42,389 nt of DNA. It comes from Peribacillus kribbensis DSM 17871. GTDB lineage: Bacteria; Bacillota; Bacilli; Bacillales; DSM-1321. Shown one piece after another: positions 33,928 through 42,169 of this stretch (positions are counted from its first letter, which is position 1; each line of letters starts with the position of its first letter). The stretch is taken from NCBI RefSeq assembly GCF_000430765.1, contig NZ_AUMQ01000044.1:1-42389 (forward strand). The letters run 5' to 3'. A program made the position numbers and the translations under genes. The notes below the pieces were generated by a model. That model saw nothing but the letters and a program-made list of their open reading frames with translations, was not told where the DNA came from and searched no databases.

Positions 33928-33980
33928 CAACTATTGAAAGCTTTTCGGATCCAGCCTTGGACAAGCCTGCTACAACAAAC

Positions 33981-34020
33981 AAAAAACGAAAGGAATCAGA
34001 TATCTGCGCCTTTCGTTTTC
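33981..34020. terminator. terminator of poxB (bidirectional)
   Basis: AAAACGAAAGG (33983-33993) and CCTTTCGTTTT (34009-34019) form an 11-bp stem; on the minus strand a T-run follows, just behind the poxB stop. Confidence 0.88.
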
Positions 34021-34033
34021 TTGATCGCTTTAA

Positions 34034-35758
34034 TTATCGAAGCAGATTCGTTTTAGCCAGCTCGATCAATTTGCTTCCCTCGCCATTCAAGACGGCTTTG
34101 ATCATCCACAGTGTGAATCCGTGGGCCTGTTCCAATTCGATTTTTGGAGGCAGGGAAAGCTCCTGCCGGTTGACCAGGACATCGAGCAAAACAGGGCCAT
34201 CTATTTCAAAGGCACGTTTAATGGAGGATTCTACATCTCCTGGGTCTTCAACACGGATGCCCTCAATTCCCATCGCCTGAGCGACATTGGCGAAATTGGG
34301 ATTTTCCAGCCCGGTGCCTGTTTCAAGATATCCCGCTGCTTTCATTTCTAACTCGACAAAGCTTAATGCGCTGTTATTGAATACGATTACTTTCACAGGA
34401 AGATTATGCTGCTTCAGGGTCAATAAATCCCCCATCAGCATGGCGAGACCTCCATCGCCTGATAGAGCGATGACCTGCCTTTTGCGGTCAGCGACTTGTG
34501 CACCGATTGCCTGTGGCAGGGCATTTGCCATTGTCCCATGATTAAATGAGCCGAGGAGCCGTCTCTTTCCATTCATTTCAAGGTAACGCGCTGCCCATAG
34601 GGTCGGTGTTCCTACATCACAGGTAAATACCGCATGTTCACTGGCAAGGTCGCTTACAGCTTTTGTAAGGTGCTGAGGATGAATCGGTTTCCTTCCCGGC
34701 TTTCCGGTGGCGAGTTCATTCAGCCCTTTTCGTACCTCACTGTAATCCTCAACATGCCTTCTCAGATGAGTGTCATCATGGGCGTCAGTCAAAAGAGGCA
34801 GGAGTGCATTAACGGTATGCTTTATGTCTCCGCATACACCCATCGTGAGCGATGCGCGGCGGCCGAGATGCTGAGCCCTTATATCGACCTGGAGGGTGGT
34901 GGCCTTTTTTGAAAAAAACTGGCGGTATGGAAAATCAGTTCCGAGCATTAAAAGAACATCGCAGTTCATCATGGCATGATAGCCGGAAGAGTATCCAATC
35001 AGCCCGGTGAGCCCTACGGAATAAGGATTATCATATTCAAGGAACTCTTTTCCCCTTAGGGCTATGACCATGGGGGATTTAAGCCGGTCACACAGCTCCA
35101 TAAGCTGGGAGTGAGCTCCCTCACAGCCAGCCCCGCACAAAAGGGTAATTCTTTTGCCCTCATTCAGGAAACCGGCGAGCCTTGTCAATTCATCCTGGGA
35201 TGGAATAATTACAGGCTGTGTGACATGCATGACATGCTCAGGTACCGTCTCATCATCTCCAAGGGCAGCTACATCACCAGGGAGGACCAAAACAGACACT
35301 CCTTTATTGGATACTGCGTGCTGCAAAGCGATGGTCACCATTCGAGGCATCTGCTCCGGACGGGTTACAACCTCGGCAAAATGGCTGCATTCCTTAAACA
35401 GCTGTTCGGGATGGGTCTGCTGAAAATATTCGCTTCCGAGCTCATTGCTGGGAATATGGGCAGCGATGGCAAGGACAGGGATCCTGCTTCTGTGGCAGTC
35501 GTATAATCCGTTGATTAGGTGCAGATTCCCTGGACCGCTGCTCCCGGCGCAGACAGCAATGCTTCCGCTCAGGAGTGAATCGGCACCGGCAGCAAAGGCG
35601 GCAACCTCTTCATGTCGGACACTGATCCACTCGATTTTTTTTGAGCGCCTTATTGAGTCAAGTACAGCATTGAGCGAATCACCGACAATGCCATAAATCC
35701 GCTTAACTCCTGCCTGAAGCAGAGAGTCGATCAGCAGATCCGCGATGGTTTTCTTCAT
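34034..35758 (-). CDS. poxB: pyruvate oxidase (quinone-dependent pyruvate dehydrogenase)
   Basis: This TPP/FAD enzyme of the PoxB/YdaP group oxidises pyruvate to acetate and CO2, passing electrons to the quinone pool at the membrane. The whole length matches E. coli PoxB from memory: RHEEVAAFAAGADSLLSG (TPP-activating Glu), AGSSGPGNLHLINGLYDCHR, LRGKEFLEYDNPYSVGLTGL, GSFNHGTMANALPQAIGAQ and the TPP motif GDGGLAMLMGD…FNNS. The C-terminus (LIELAKTNLLR) has the amphipathic, lipid-binding tail typical of PoxB. The start is placed at ATG 35758 (MKKTIADLL), seven bases from GGAGAG; 35764 is too close. That gives 574 residues. Confidence 0.93.
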   Translation of the reverse strand: MKKTIADLLIDSLLQAGVKRIYGIVGDSLNAVLDSIRRSKKIEWISVRHEEVAAFAAGADSLLSGSIAVCAGSSGPGNLHLINGLYDCHRSRIPVLAIAAHIPSNELGSEYFQQTHPEQLFKECSHFAEVVTRPEQMPRMVTIALQHAVSNKGVSVLVLPGDVAALGDDETVPEHVMHVTQPVIIPSQDELTRLAGFLNEGKRITLLCGAGCEGAHSQLMELCDRLKSPMVIALRGKEFLEYDNPYSVGLTGLIGYSSGYHAMMNCDVLLMLGTDFPYRQFFSKKATTLQVDIRAQHLGRRASLTMGVCGDIKHTVNALLPLLTDAHDDTHLRRHVEDYSEVRKGLNELATGKPGRKPIHPQHLTKAVSDLASEHAVFTCDVGTPTLWAARYLEMNGKRRLLGSFNHGTMANALPQAIGAQVADRKRQVIALSGDGGLAMLMGDLLTLKQHNLPVKVIVFNNSALSFVELEMKAAGYLETGTGLENPNFANVAQAMGIEGIRVEDPGDVESSIKRAFEIDGPVLLDVLVNRQELSLPPKIELEQAHGFTLWMIKAVLNGEGSKLIELAKTNLLR

Positions 35759-35828
35759 ATACATCTCTCCTAAACAAAGTTCTTCCGATAATTTGCCCTG
35801 AACTGGCTATACTATCCTTGTATAAAAA

Positions 35829-35860
35829 CAAAAAAAGACATCCGGGAAAGCCGGATGTCT
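35829..35860 (-). terminator. terminator of the dtpT-like gene
   Basis: On the minus strand AGACATCCGG, loop CTTTC, CCGGATGTCT, then TTTTTTTG, 14 bp behind the stop codon. Confidence 0.88.
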
Positions 35861-35873
35861 CTCTGTAAAATTA

Positions 35874-37370
35874 TTATCGAATACCCTTCATTAAATCTTG
35901 AATTTTAGGGGCGAGTACGAACAGGATGAGCCCCAGAACAAGGGATGCTACACCGATCACTCCGAAGTACACCATTTCAGTGGCTGGAGAGTAAAACTTA
36001 ACAACTAATGCGTTCAGTGCCTGAGCGGCGGCACTTGCCAGGAACCATAAGCTCATCGTCTGTGCAGAAAATGCAGCAGGAGCTAGTTTAGTAGTAGCAG
36101 AAAGGCCTACCGGAGACAGGCAAAGCTCTCCGATCACCACCAGGAAGTAGCTGAGTACGAGCCATAGTGGATTCACAAGAGAATGGTCTCCGCCGAAATA
36201 TGCCGGCAGAAGGATGACCAAGAAGGATAGTCCTGCGAATAACAATCCCAGGGAGAACTTTTGCGCAATAGTAGGCTGGCGTTTCCCAAGCTTGATCCAC
36301 AGCCATGCAAATACAGGTGCAAGGACGATGATGAATAATGGATTAAGGGACTGGAACCACGCAGGAGAAATATGAATGCCGGCAAAATCAAGCTGAGTGC
36401 GCTTATCGGCATAGCTTGCAAGAATGGTAGATCCCTGTTCCTGGATGGCCCAGAACATAACCGCAGCTAAAAACAACGGAATATAAGCGATCAAACGGGA
36501 ACGTTCAACAGTGGTTGTTTTTTTGCTGAAATACATGAAAATGAAATAAAGAGCCGGAATGATGAAGCCTAAAATGGCTACGGTATTAATAAATCCACCA
36601 ATGGTAAACTTGCCGGTAACCACAAAAATTACGATGATAGCAGCAAGGATCACCGTTCCGCCTCCGATTCTGACGAAAGCAGATGCTCTTTCTTCACGGG
36701 ACAGCGGGTTAGCTGGAGCAGACCCGGCAAGCCCTAGATTTTTGTTTTTAGTCACCATGAAGACAATCAAGCCCAGAAGCATTCCGATCGCTGCCAGAAG
36801 AAAACCTAGATGGAAGCTGTAATTCATACCGACCGTCCCGACGATCAGAGGTGATAGAAACGCACCGGAGTTGATTCCCATGTAAAAAATACTGAAACCT
36901 GCGTCACGGCGGTTGTCATTTTCAGGATAAATCTGTCCCACAACACTGGATACGTTAGGTTTTAGCATCCCTGTACCAAGGACAATCAAGACCATGGATA
37001 CGAAGAACATCGCCAGGCTGCCTGGAATGGACAAGGCGATATGCCCGAACATAATTAAGATTCCGCCGATAAACACGGATTTGGTAGTACCCAGAAGCCG
37101 GTCAGCTACCCAGCCGCCGATGATTCCGGACATATAAACGAGTGACCCATATATGGAAGCAATCGCAAGAGCAGTGCCTTGGTCGATGCCAAGTCCGCCT
37201 TTAGAAACTGAATAATATAAGTAATAGACGAGAATTGCGCGCATGCCGTAGTAGGAGAATCTCTCCCAAAATTCTGTGAAGAAAAGGGTGAACAGTCCTT
37301 TAGGATGTCCAAAGAATCCTTTTTGTGGCACAGAATCCGCAATTTTCTGTTTATTTAATTCTGCCATCAT
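35874..37370 (-). CDS. dtpT: POT-family proton-coupled di/tripeptide transporter
   Basis: This 498-residue membrane protein with 14 hydrophobic segments is the size of bacterial DtpT/YclF. The proton-coupling motif ExxERFSYYGMR is present (TEFWERFSYYGMRAILVYYL), and LGTGMLKPNVSSVVGQ and FYMGINSGAFLSPLI are family signatures. It imports di- and tripeptides. In B. subtilis the yclF gene also neighbours the bsd genes, so this is conserved gene order. AAAGGAGGAGAG precedes ATG 37370/37367. Confidence 0.93.
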   Translation of the reverse strand: MMAELNKQKIADSVPQKGFFGHPKGLFTLFFTEFWERFSYYGMRAILVYYLYYSVSKGGLGIDQGTALAIASIYGSLVYMSGIIGGWVADRLLGTTKSVFIGGILIMFGHIALSIPGSLAMFFVSMVLIVLGTGMLKPNVSSVVGQIYPENDNRRDAGFSIFYMGINSGAFLSPLIVGTVGMNYSFHLGFLLAAIGMLLGLIVFMVTKNKNLGLAGSAPANPLSREERASAFVRIGGGTVILAAIIVIFVVTGKFTIGGFINTVAILGFIIPALYFIFMYFSKKTTTVERSRLIAYIPLFLAAVMFWAIQEQGSTILASYADKRTQLDFAGIHISPAWFQSLNPLFIIVLAPVFAWLWIKLGKRQPTIAQKFSLGLLFAGLSFLVILLPAYFGGDHSLVNPLWLVLSYFLVVIGELCLSPVGLSATTKLAPAAFSAQTMSLWFLASAAAQALNALVVKFYSPATEMVYFGVIGVASLVLGLILFVLAPKIQDLMKGIR

Positions 37371-37382
37371 CTCTCCTCCTTT

Positions 37383-37421
37383 AAGTTATTTTATAATAAC
37401 TTTAATTGTCGATTATGTAAA
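37383..37421 (-). promoter_or_regulatory. promoter of the peptide transporter with overlapping operator
   Basis: On the minus strand, -35 TTTACA (37416-37421), 17-base spacer, -10 TATTAT (37393-37398). The inverted repeat AAGTTAT-TATAAA-ATAACTT (37383-37402) covers the -10, so a dimeric repressor could block it; the regulator is unknown. Confidence 0.55.
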
Positions 37422-37807
37422 TAATATTTTGTGAATTTATAAAGTTTTAACTAGGAGTAAGCAGATAAATAGTTATTTAAGAATAATGATAATGTTTAGA
37501 ATTTTATTTAAATTTATTTGAATATGACCTGGATTAAACTTCACCTCCGTCCTGTATGCATTCCAAGTTTTTAATCAAGAGTAGAACGATGCAGGTACTT
37601 GAAAAAAGTACCCTGAACTGGAAATGATAAATAATATAAGGCCCTCCCTTAAATCACCATTAGAAAGTATGTCATTCATAATGAGGTGGTTTTCGTAGGT
37701 AAATCCTCATGATTTTTTCTAATCAAAAAAAATGGGTCAACGATACAATCAGGCTAATAGAGAAGGAAACCATATGAAGCGGGGGGGGGGGATGCCGCCT
37801 TATGGGC
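37422..37807. other. intergenic region with an 11-G run
   Basis: No gene is supported. It contains AT-rich DNA, a short plus frame at 37732 without a ribosome binding site, and an uninterrupted run of 11 G at 37781-37791. Confidence 0.5.
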
Positions 37808-37842
37808 AAAAAAGGGTGGAGAGCAGGGAGGCTCATCCACGC
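37808..37842 (-). terminator. terminator of bsdA
   Basis: On the minus strand GTGGATGAGC pairs with GCTCTCCAC (one bulge, CTCCCT loop), followed by CCTTTTTTG, 15 bp behind the stop codon. Confidence 0.75.
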
Positions 37843-37856
37843 TTTTTACTTAAGAA

Positions 37857-38735
37857 TTACTCTTTCAGAAGTTTTAACAATTCACAGGCAGCCTTTGAGA
37901 GATATCGATCCTTAAACCATATCACTGCCGGCTTTGCCGTCATAAAGGGCTCTTCTATTTCTAAGACTTTGAATTTTCCATCATAGGCCTGGTGGATTTC
38001 AGACTTAGGAATAATCGTCATGCCCATTTCCGTAGCAACAAGGGTCAGAATAGTGGAAATATCAGGTCCGTCCATCACCACTCTGGGAGTTAAGTTGTGA
38101 TCCTTAAAAGTCTGCAGGATATCCTCGTAAACTCCATGCCCGGAAATTCTCTTGGTCAACAAAAGGTCCTGCCTGGCTACTTCGCTCAAAGAAATGCAGT
38201 TCTCAGGAAAACGCGATTCCCATTTCCTCGGGATGACCGCTACGAAAGGATCTTCATTAAGGGAAATCATTTCATAGTTATCTCCTTCTATAGGAAGCAG
38301 CAGCAAGGCCATATCTATTTTATTCTGCTGCAGCAATGCCTCCAGATAATGTGTATCGCCATTCAGGATTTTCACATAAACCTTCGGGTACATTCGATGG
38401 AAGTTAGTCAAATGTTCAGCTAGATGAGATACACAAATCGTGGAGGTCCCGATGCAGACCGTTCCGCTGATTCCTTCTTTAATCTCGGATATCTCTTTTT
38501 TTATGGAATCCACATCTTGCAGCATCGTTTTAGCGCGTGAATAAAGGGCTTTTCCCGCTTCGGTTATCTGCCACTGCTTTCCCTCCCGTACAATCAGGGT
38601 CACCCCAAGTTCCTCCTCCAGCTGACGAAGCTGCAGACTTAATGCTGGCTGGGCAATATGAAGGTGCCTCGCTGCCTTCGTAATCTGTTTTTCTTCAATT
38701 ATTGTAATGTAATAGCGTAATTGGCGGATATCCAT
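37857..38735 (-). CDS. bsdA: LysR-family regulator of the phenolic acid decarboxylase operon
   Basis: This 292-residue LTTR has an N-terminal winged helix (TKAARHLHIAQPALSLQLRQ, residues 19-38, is the recognition part) and a two-subdomain effector domain (from about 90, GTVCIGTSTICVSHL). It is divergent from bsdB with 253 bp between, the same arrangement as bsdA in B. subtilis, where it activates bsdBCD on salicylate or hydroxybenzoates. That makes the assignment by context strong. The binding site before ATG 38735 is AAGGAGAATACG. Confidence 0.88.
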   Translation of the reverse strand: MDIRQLRYYITIIEEKQITKAARHLHIAQPALSLQLRQLEEELGVTLIVREGKQWQITEAGKALYSRAKTMLQDVDSIKKEISEIKEGISGTVCIGTSTICVSHLAEHLTNFHRMYPKVYVKILNGDTHYLEALLQQNKIDMALLLLPIEGDNYEMISLNEDPFVAVIPRKWESRFPENCISLSEVARQDLLLTKRISGHGVYEDILQTFKDHNLTPRVVMDGPDISTILTLVATEMGMTIIPKSEIHQAYDGKFKVLEIEEPFMTAKPAVIWFKDRYLSKAACELLKLLKE

Positions 38736-38893
38736 CGTATTCTCCTTAAAAAACTGGTGTGCTTATTATATAAAAGCCTGGCAGGAAGGGAAAGCGAAGG
38801 GCTTATAAAAATAGAATGGAAAGTTAACCCAGGCATAAACAGCCGGCAGAAATGCCTTGGATGTATATTGCATAAGAAAAATATATGTAAAGC

Positions 38894-38935
38894 ATAAAAT
38901 ATATATATTTTATTGATTGAATAACGAAGTGTATA
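38894..38935 (+). promoter_or_regulatory. bsd control region: 20-bp palindrome and -10-like site
   Basis: A perfect 20-bp AT palindrome (ATAAAATATA-TATATTTTAT, 38894-38913) and a -10-like TATACT (about 38930-38935) lie before bsdB. LysR proteins bind AT-rich dyads (T-N11-A), so this is a candidate BsdA site; an AT palindrome can also arise by chance. Confidence 0.45.
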
Positions 38936-38988
38936 CTGACACTGCAAGGCACTAGATAAGCAGTAAGAGTCAGGAAAGGCGGGGGCAG

Positions 38989-39570
38989 ATGAAACTTATT
39001 GTTGGGATTACCGGAGCTACCGGTGTTATTTTTGGCATCCGCATCCTTCAGCTTTTGAAAGAAACAGATGTTGAAACCCACCTGGTCATGTCGTCATGGG
39101 CGACAGCCAATATTCCTTTTGAAACAGGTTTTACCGTCAAAGAGGTAGAGGAAATGGCCGATTTTGTTTATTCCTATAAAGACCAGGCGGCAAAAATTTC
39201 GAGCGGTTCTTTCCGGGTTGATGGAATGATTGTGGCGCCGTGCAGCATGAAGTCGCTTGCTTCCATACGGATGGGGATGGCTGATAACCTGCTTACAAGA
39301 GCGGCTGATGTCATGCTCAAGGAAAGAAAAAAACTTTTATTGATGACAAGGGAAACGCCTTTAAATTCCATTCATCTTCAGAATATGCTGGAGCTTTCAC
39401 GAATGGGGACCATCATATTCCCGCCGATGCCAGCCTTCTATAATCATCCTGAAGGATTGGATGATATGGTAGATCACATCGCAGTCCGGGCACTGGATCA
39501 GTTTGACATCCAGTTGACGAAGGCGAAGCGCTGGGAAGGCATGAAATCTAAAAAACAGGAGGAAAATTAA
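38989..39570 (+). CDS. bsdB: UbiX-type flavin prenyltransferase of phenolic acid decarboxylase (subunit B)
   Basis: UbiX-like proteins make prenylated FMN, the cofactor of UbiD-type decarboxylases. The 193-residue product starts MKLIVGITGATGVIFGIRIL (FMN loop GATG) and has VMSSWA, MIVAPCSMKSLASI and LLMTRETPLNSIH, all standard. GCGGGGG precedes ATG 38989. The next gene begins at the base after its stop, with the binding site AGGAGGAAAATTA inside its 3' end, so the two are tightly coupled. Confidence 0.93.
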   Translation: MKLIVGITGATGVIFGIRILQLLKETDVETHLVMSSWATANIPFETGFTVKEVEEMADFVYSYKDQAAKISSGSFRVDGMIVAPCSMKSLASIRMGMADNLLTRAADVMLKERKKLLLMTRETPLNSIHLQNMLELSRMGTIIFPPMPAFYNHPEGLDDMVDHIAVRALDQFDIQLTKAKRWEGMKSKKQEEN

Positions 39571-40989
39571 ATGGCATATAAAGATTTTCGAGAATTTTTA
39601 ACAAAACTCGAACAAGAAGGACAGCTTCTAAACATACATGATGAAGTAAAACCTGAGCCGGATATTGCAGCGGCAACCAATGCAATGAGCAAGCTTGGCC
39701 AGGAGACACCTGCCATGCTGTTTGATAACATTTATGGATACACAAATGCACGTGTGGCCATGAACGTCATGGGCTCATGGCCTAACCATGCCCTTATGAT
39801 GGGAATGCCGAAAAATACACCGCTTAAAGATCAATTTTTTGAATTCGCAGACCGTTACAGCAAGTTCCCTATGCCTGTACAGCGCGAAGAAAAAGCCCCT
39901 TTTCATGAAGTGGAAATAACAGAAGATATTAACCTATTTGATATCCTGCCGTTATTCCGTTTGAATCAAGGTGACGGAGGCTTTTATATTGATAAGGCAT
40001 GTGTCATTTCCCGCGATCTGGATGATCCTGAACATTTTGGCAAGCAAAATGTGGGGATTTATCGTATGCAGGTCAAAGGTAAAGATCGTCTGGGAATCCA
40101 GCCTGTTCCACAGCATGATATCGCCATCCACTTAAGGCAGGCTGAGGAGCGCGGTGAAAACCTCCCGGTGGTTATTGCTCTGGGGAATGAACCAGCTATT
40201 ACAACGGCTGCTGCTACCCCGCTTTTATATGATCAATCTGAATATGAAATGGCAGGTGCGATCCAGGGTGAGCCATACCGAATCGTAAAAGCCAAGGACT
40301 CCAGCCTTGATATTCCATGGGGAGCCGAAGTGGTGCTTGAAGGGGAACTTCTTGCTGGTGTTAGGGAATTCGAAGGACCTTTCGGGGAGTTTACTGGCCA
40401 TTATTCTGGCGGACGCAGTATGCCTATAATTAAGATCAATAGAGTATACCACCGGGCTAACCCAATATTTGAGCATTTGTATATCGGTATGCCATGGACT
40501 GAAACAGATTATATGATCGGTGTTAATACAAGTGTTCCGCTTTATCAGCAGCTGAAGGAAGCCTATCCAAATGAAATCGTGGCTGTAAATGCTATGTATA
40601 CACATGGACTTGTCGCCATTGTTTCTACTAAGCGCCGTTATGGTGGTTTTGCAAAAGCAGTCGGCATGCGTGCAATGACTACTCCGCATGGTCTAGGGTA
40701 TTGTAAATTGGTCATTGTCGTCGATGAGGACGTGGATCCATTCAATCTGCCGCAGGTCATGTGGGCATTGTCAACCAAGATGCACCCTAAGCACGATGCC
40801 GTCATCATTCCAGATTTGTCTGTTTTGCCGCTTGATCCTGGTTCATCTCCAGCAGGAATTTCCCACAAGATGATTTTGGATGCTACTACGCCGCTGGCAC
40901 CTGAAACAAGAGGCCATTATTCACAGCCGCTGGATTCACCTCTTGATGTAGATAAATGGGAAAAACGCCTAAGGGAATTAATGCAGTAA
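39571..40989 (+). CDS. bsdC: UbiD-type phenolic acid decarboxylase, catalytic subunit C
   Basis: This 472-residue UbiD-family enzyme uses prenylated FMN to decarboxylate 4-hydroxybenzoate, vanillate and related acids (reversibly). Family marks: MNVMGSWPNHALMMGMP, the EFTGHYSGGRSMPIIKINRV segment and FGGFAKAVGMR-like YGGFAKAVGM; the IDKACVISRD and PFGEF regions provide conserved acidic and Arg residues. Length and order are those of B. subtilis BsdC. It follows bsdB without a gap and precedes bsdD by 46 bp. Confidence 0.93.
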   Translation: MAYKDFREFLTKLEQEGQLLNIHDEVKPEPDIAAATNAMSKLGQETPAMLFDNIYGYTNARVAMNVMGSWPNHALMMGMPKNTPLKDQFFEFADRYSKFPMPVQREEKAPFHEVEITEDINLFDILPLFRLNQGDGGFYIDKACVISRDLDDPEHFGKQNVGIYRMQVKGKDRLGIQPVPQHDIAIHLRQAEERGENLPVVIALGNEPAITTAAATPLLYDQSEYEMAGAIQGEPYRIVKAKDSSLDIPWGAEVVLEGELLAGVREFEGPFGEFTGHYSGGRSMPIIKINRVYHRANPIFEHLYIGMPWTETDYMIGVNTSVPLYQQLKEAYPNEIVAVNAMYTHGLVAIVSTKRRYGGFAKAVGMRAMTTPHGLGYCKLVIVVDEDVDPFNLPQVMWALSTKMHPKHDAVIIPDLSVLPLDPGSSPAGISHKMILDATTPLAPETRGHYSQPLDSPLDVDKWEKRLRELMQ

Positions 40990-41035
40990 ATAGTTTTCAG
41001 TTGATGAATACAAAAGAGATACGAGGAGTTGTTCG

Positions 41036-41269
41036 ATGATGCATACTTGTCCACGCTGTGAATCTAAAGCAGATTTAATGGCAAAATCACCGGTAGAAGG
41101 TGCATGGGAAGTTTATATGTGCCCCGTCTGTATTTTTACCTGGCGTTCAATTGAACCGGAGAGCATTACGAAGCCGGAAAAATACAACCGTGCTTTTAAA
41201 GTAGACCCGGCTGATATTCCGTTGGCGGAAAATGTGCCGCCGCTGCCTGCTAAATACGTAAATAAATAA
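41036..41269 (+). CDS. bsdD: small subunit D of phenolic acid decarboxylase
   Basis: This 77-residue protein has two CxxC pairs (CPRC at 5-8, CPVC at 29-32), a zinc-ribbon-like layout, followed by a C-terminal Pro-rich tail (PPLPAKYVNK). It matches the BsdD/YclD-type small subunit needed together with BsdB and BsdC. GAGGAG precedes ATG 41036/41039. A hairpin terminator follows. Confidence 0.9.
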   Translation: MMHTCPRCESKADLMAKSPVEGAWEVYMCPVCIFTWRSIEPESITKPEKYNRAFKVDPADIPLAENVPPLPAKYVNK

Positions 41270-41280
41270 GGATAAGAAAC

Positions 41281-41318
41281 AAGGCTGACTCCTTGGCATG
41301 AGGAGTCAGCCTTCATAT
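41281..41318 (+). terminator. terminator behind bsdD
   Basis: AAGGCTGACTCC (41281-41292) and GGAGTCAGCCTT (41302-41313) form a perfect 12-bp stem. The following tract is weak (CATATATAA), so partial read-through into the next gene is possible. Confidence 0.75.
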
Positions 41319-41347
41319 ATAATAGAAGAAAGAAGGGAAGATTGGAC

Positions 41348-41809
41348 ATGGAAATTAAAATTTCAGATTTACTATTCGAGCTTCTGAACGGAAAACAGCT
41401 GGAACAAAAACAGAATGAGGCAATGTTCCTAATGACACTCACTGAAGACGGGTGGCCGCACAATGCGATGATCAGCGTGGGGGAGCTGACCGCATTCGAT
41501 AAAAGCACATTAAGACTTGCACTCTGGCAGGGCACCACGACAACAGAAAATATCAAGCGGAATAAACGAGCGCTTTTAGCAGCTGTTTATAAAGGCAGGG
41601 TTAATTATGTGCGTCTGTCCTTGGAAAGCATGGGAGCTTTACCGGATCAAAAGACCAGCCTGGAGCTATTTAACGCAAAAGTGGAAGCTTTTAAGGAAGA
41701 CGAAGCCAAGTACGCGGAGATAACAACAGGTATTCAGATATCTCTTTTGGATTCCGAATCAGTGCTGGCCCGCTGGAAGAATACCGTGAAAGCCATGAGA
41801 AAGTGTTAG
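41348..41809 (+). CDS. pyridoxamine 5'-phosphate oxidase-like (FMN-binding split barrel) protein
   Basis: This 153-residue protein has the split-barrel layout of PNPOx-like proteins (EAMFLMTLTEDGWPHNAMIS start, TLRLALWQGTTTTENIKRNK middle). The usual B6-specific residues are not evident, so it is likely a flavin or heme-binding relative of unknown substrate. ATG 41348 is preferred (GAAGGGA ten bases upstream); a TTG at 41342 is too close. It follows bsdD as a YclD-type gene does in B. subtilis, which suggests an accessory role in phenolic acid metabolism. Confidence 0.75.
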   Translation: MEIKISDLLFELLNGKQLEQKQNEAMFLMTLTEDGWPHNAMISVGELTAFDKSTLRLALWQGTTTTENIKRNKRALLAAVYKGRVNYVRLSLESMGALPDQKTSLELFNAKVEAFKEDEAKYAEITTGIQISLLDSESVLARWKNTVKAMRKC

Positions 41810-41998
41810 TTCTTTCTTATATTAATAGGGTTTACTGATTTGGAAAAAAATACCGATTATAAATTGCTGGTTTTAGGTAGACGTATCTGCTGGAGGGTGA
41901 TAGTATATTTAATACACGACATAACCATTGTTGTGGAAAATGATATCCTTCAATGCAGTAATGCTGTTTCACAGATTCACTCTGAAGCAATTAAAGTG
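41810..41998. other. upstream region of the rRNA operon
   Basis: No gene is supported here. An additional P1-type promoter is expected in this region; GATAGTATATTTAATAC near 41900 is a possible -10 area but its -35 is unconvincing. Confidence 0.4.
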
Positions 41999-42027
41999 TT
42001 GACTTGTTCATTCGAACATGATATACT
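41999..42027 (+). promoter_or_regulatory. rrn promoter
   Basis: A strong sigma-A promoter with -35 TTGACT (41999-42004), exactly 17 bases and -10 TATACT (42022-42027), about 140 bp before the 16S start. This is the usual P2 position and form for Bacillus rrn operons. Confidence 0.85.
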
Positions 42028-42073
42028 AATTAAGTTGTCGTTGAGACATTGATTATTCTTGACCAACACGAAC

Positions 42074-42083
42074 TGCTCTTTGA
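42074..42083 (+). promoter_or_regulatory. rrn leader boxA antitermination site
   Basis: TGCTCTTTGA, followed by AAACTGAAC, is the conserved boxA region of Bacillus rRNA leaders, bound by the Nus factors that prevent early termination. Confidence 0.85.
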
Positions 42084-42110
42084 AAACTGAACGAAACAAG
42101 ACGCCAACGT

Positions 42111-42130
42111 TATTTTCTTTCGAGAAAATA
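42111..42130 (+). promoter_or_regulatory. rrn leader hairpin with UUCG tetraloop
   Basis: TATTTTCT (42111-42118), TTCG, AGAAAATA (42123-42130) form a perfect 8-bp stem, about 40 bp before the 16S 5' end. It probably belongs to the leader processing structure. Confidence 0.65.
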
Positions 42131-42169
42131 CAAAAACAAGTTTTAAACTTTTATGAGCTACATCAAACA

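Noticed and set aside
34034-35506. Several plus-strand frames of 76-141 aa across poxB
   Set aside because: Antisense shadows; poxB matches its family over the entire length.
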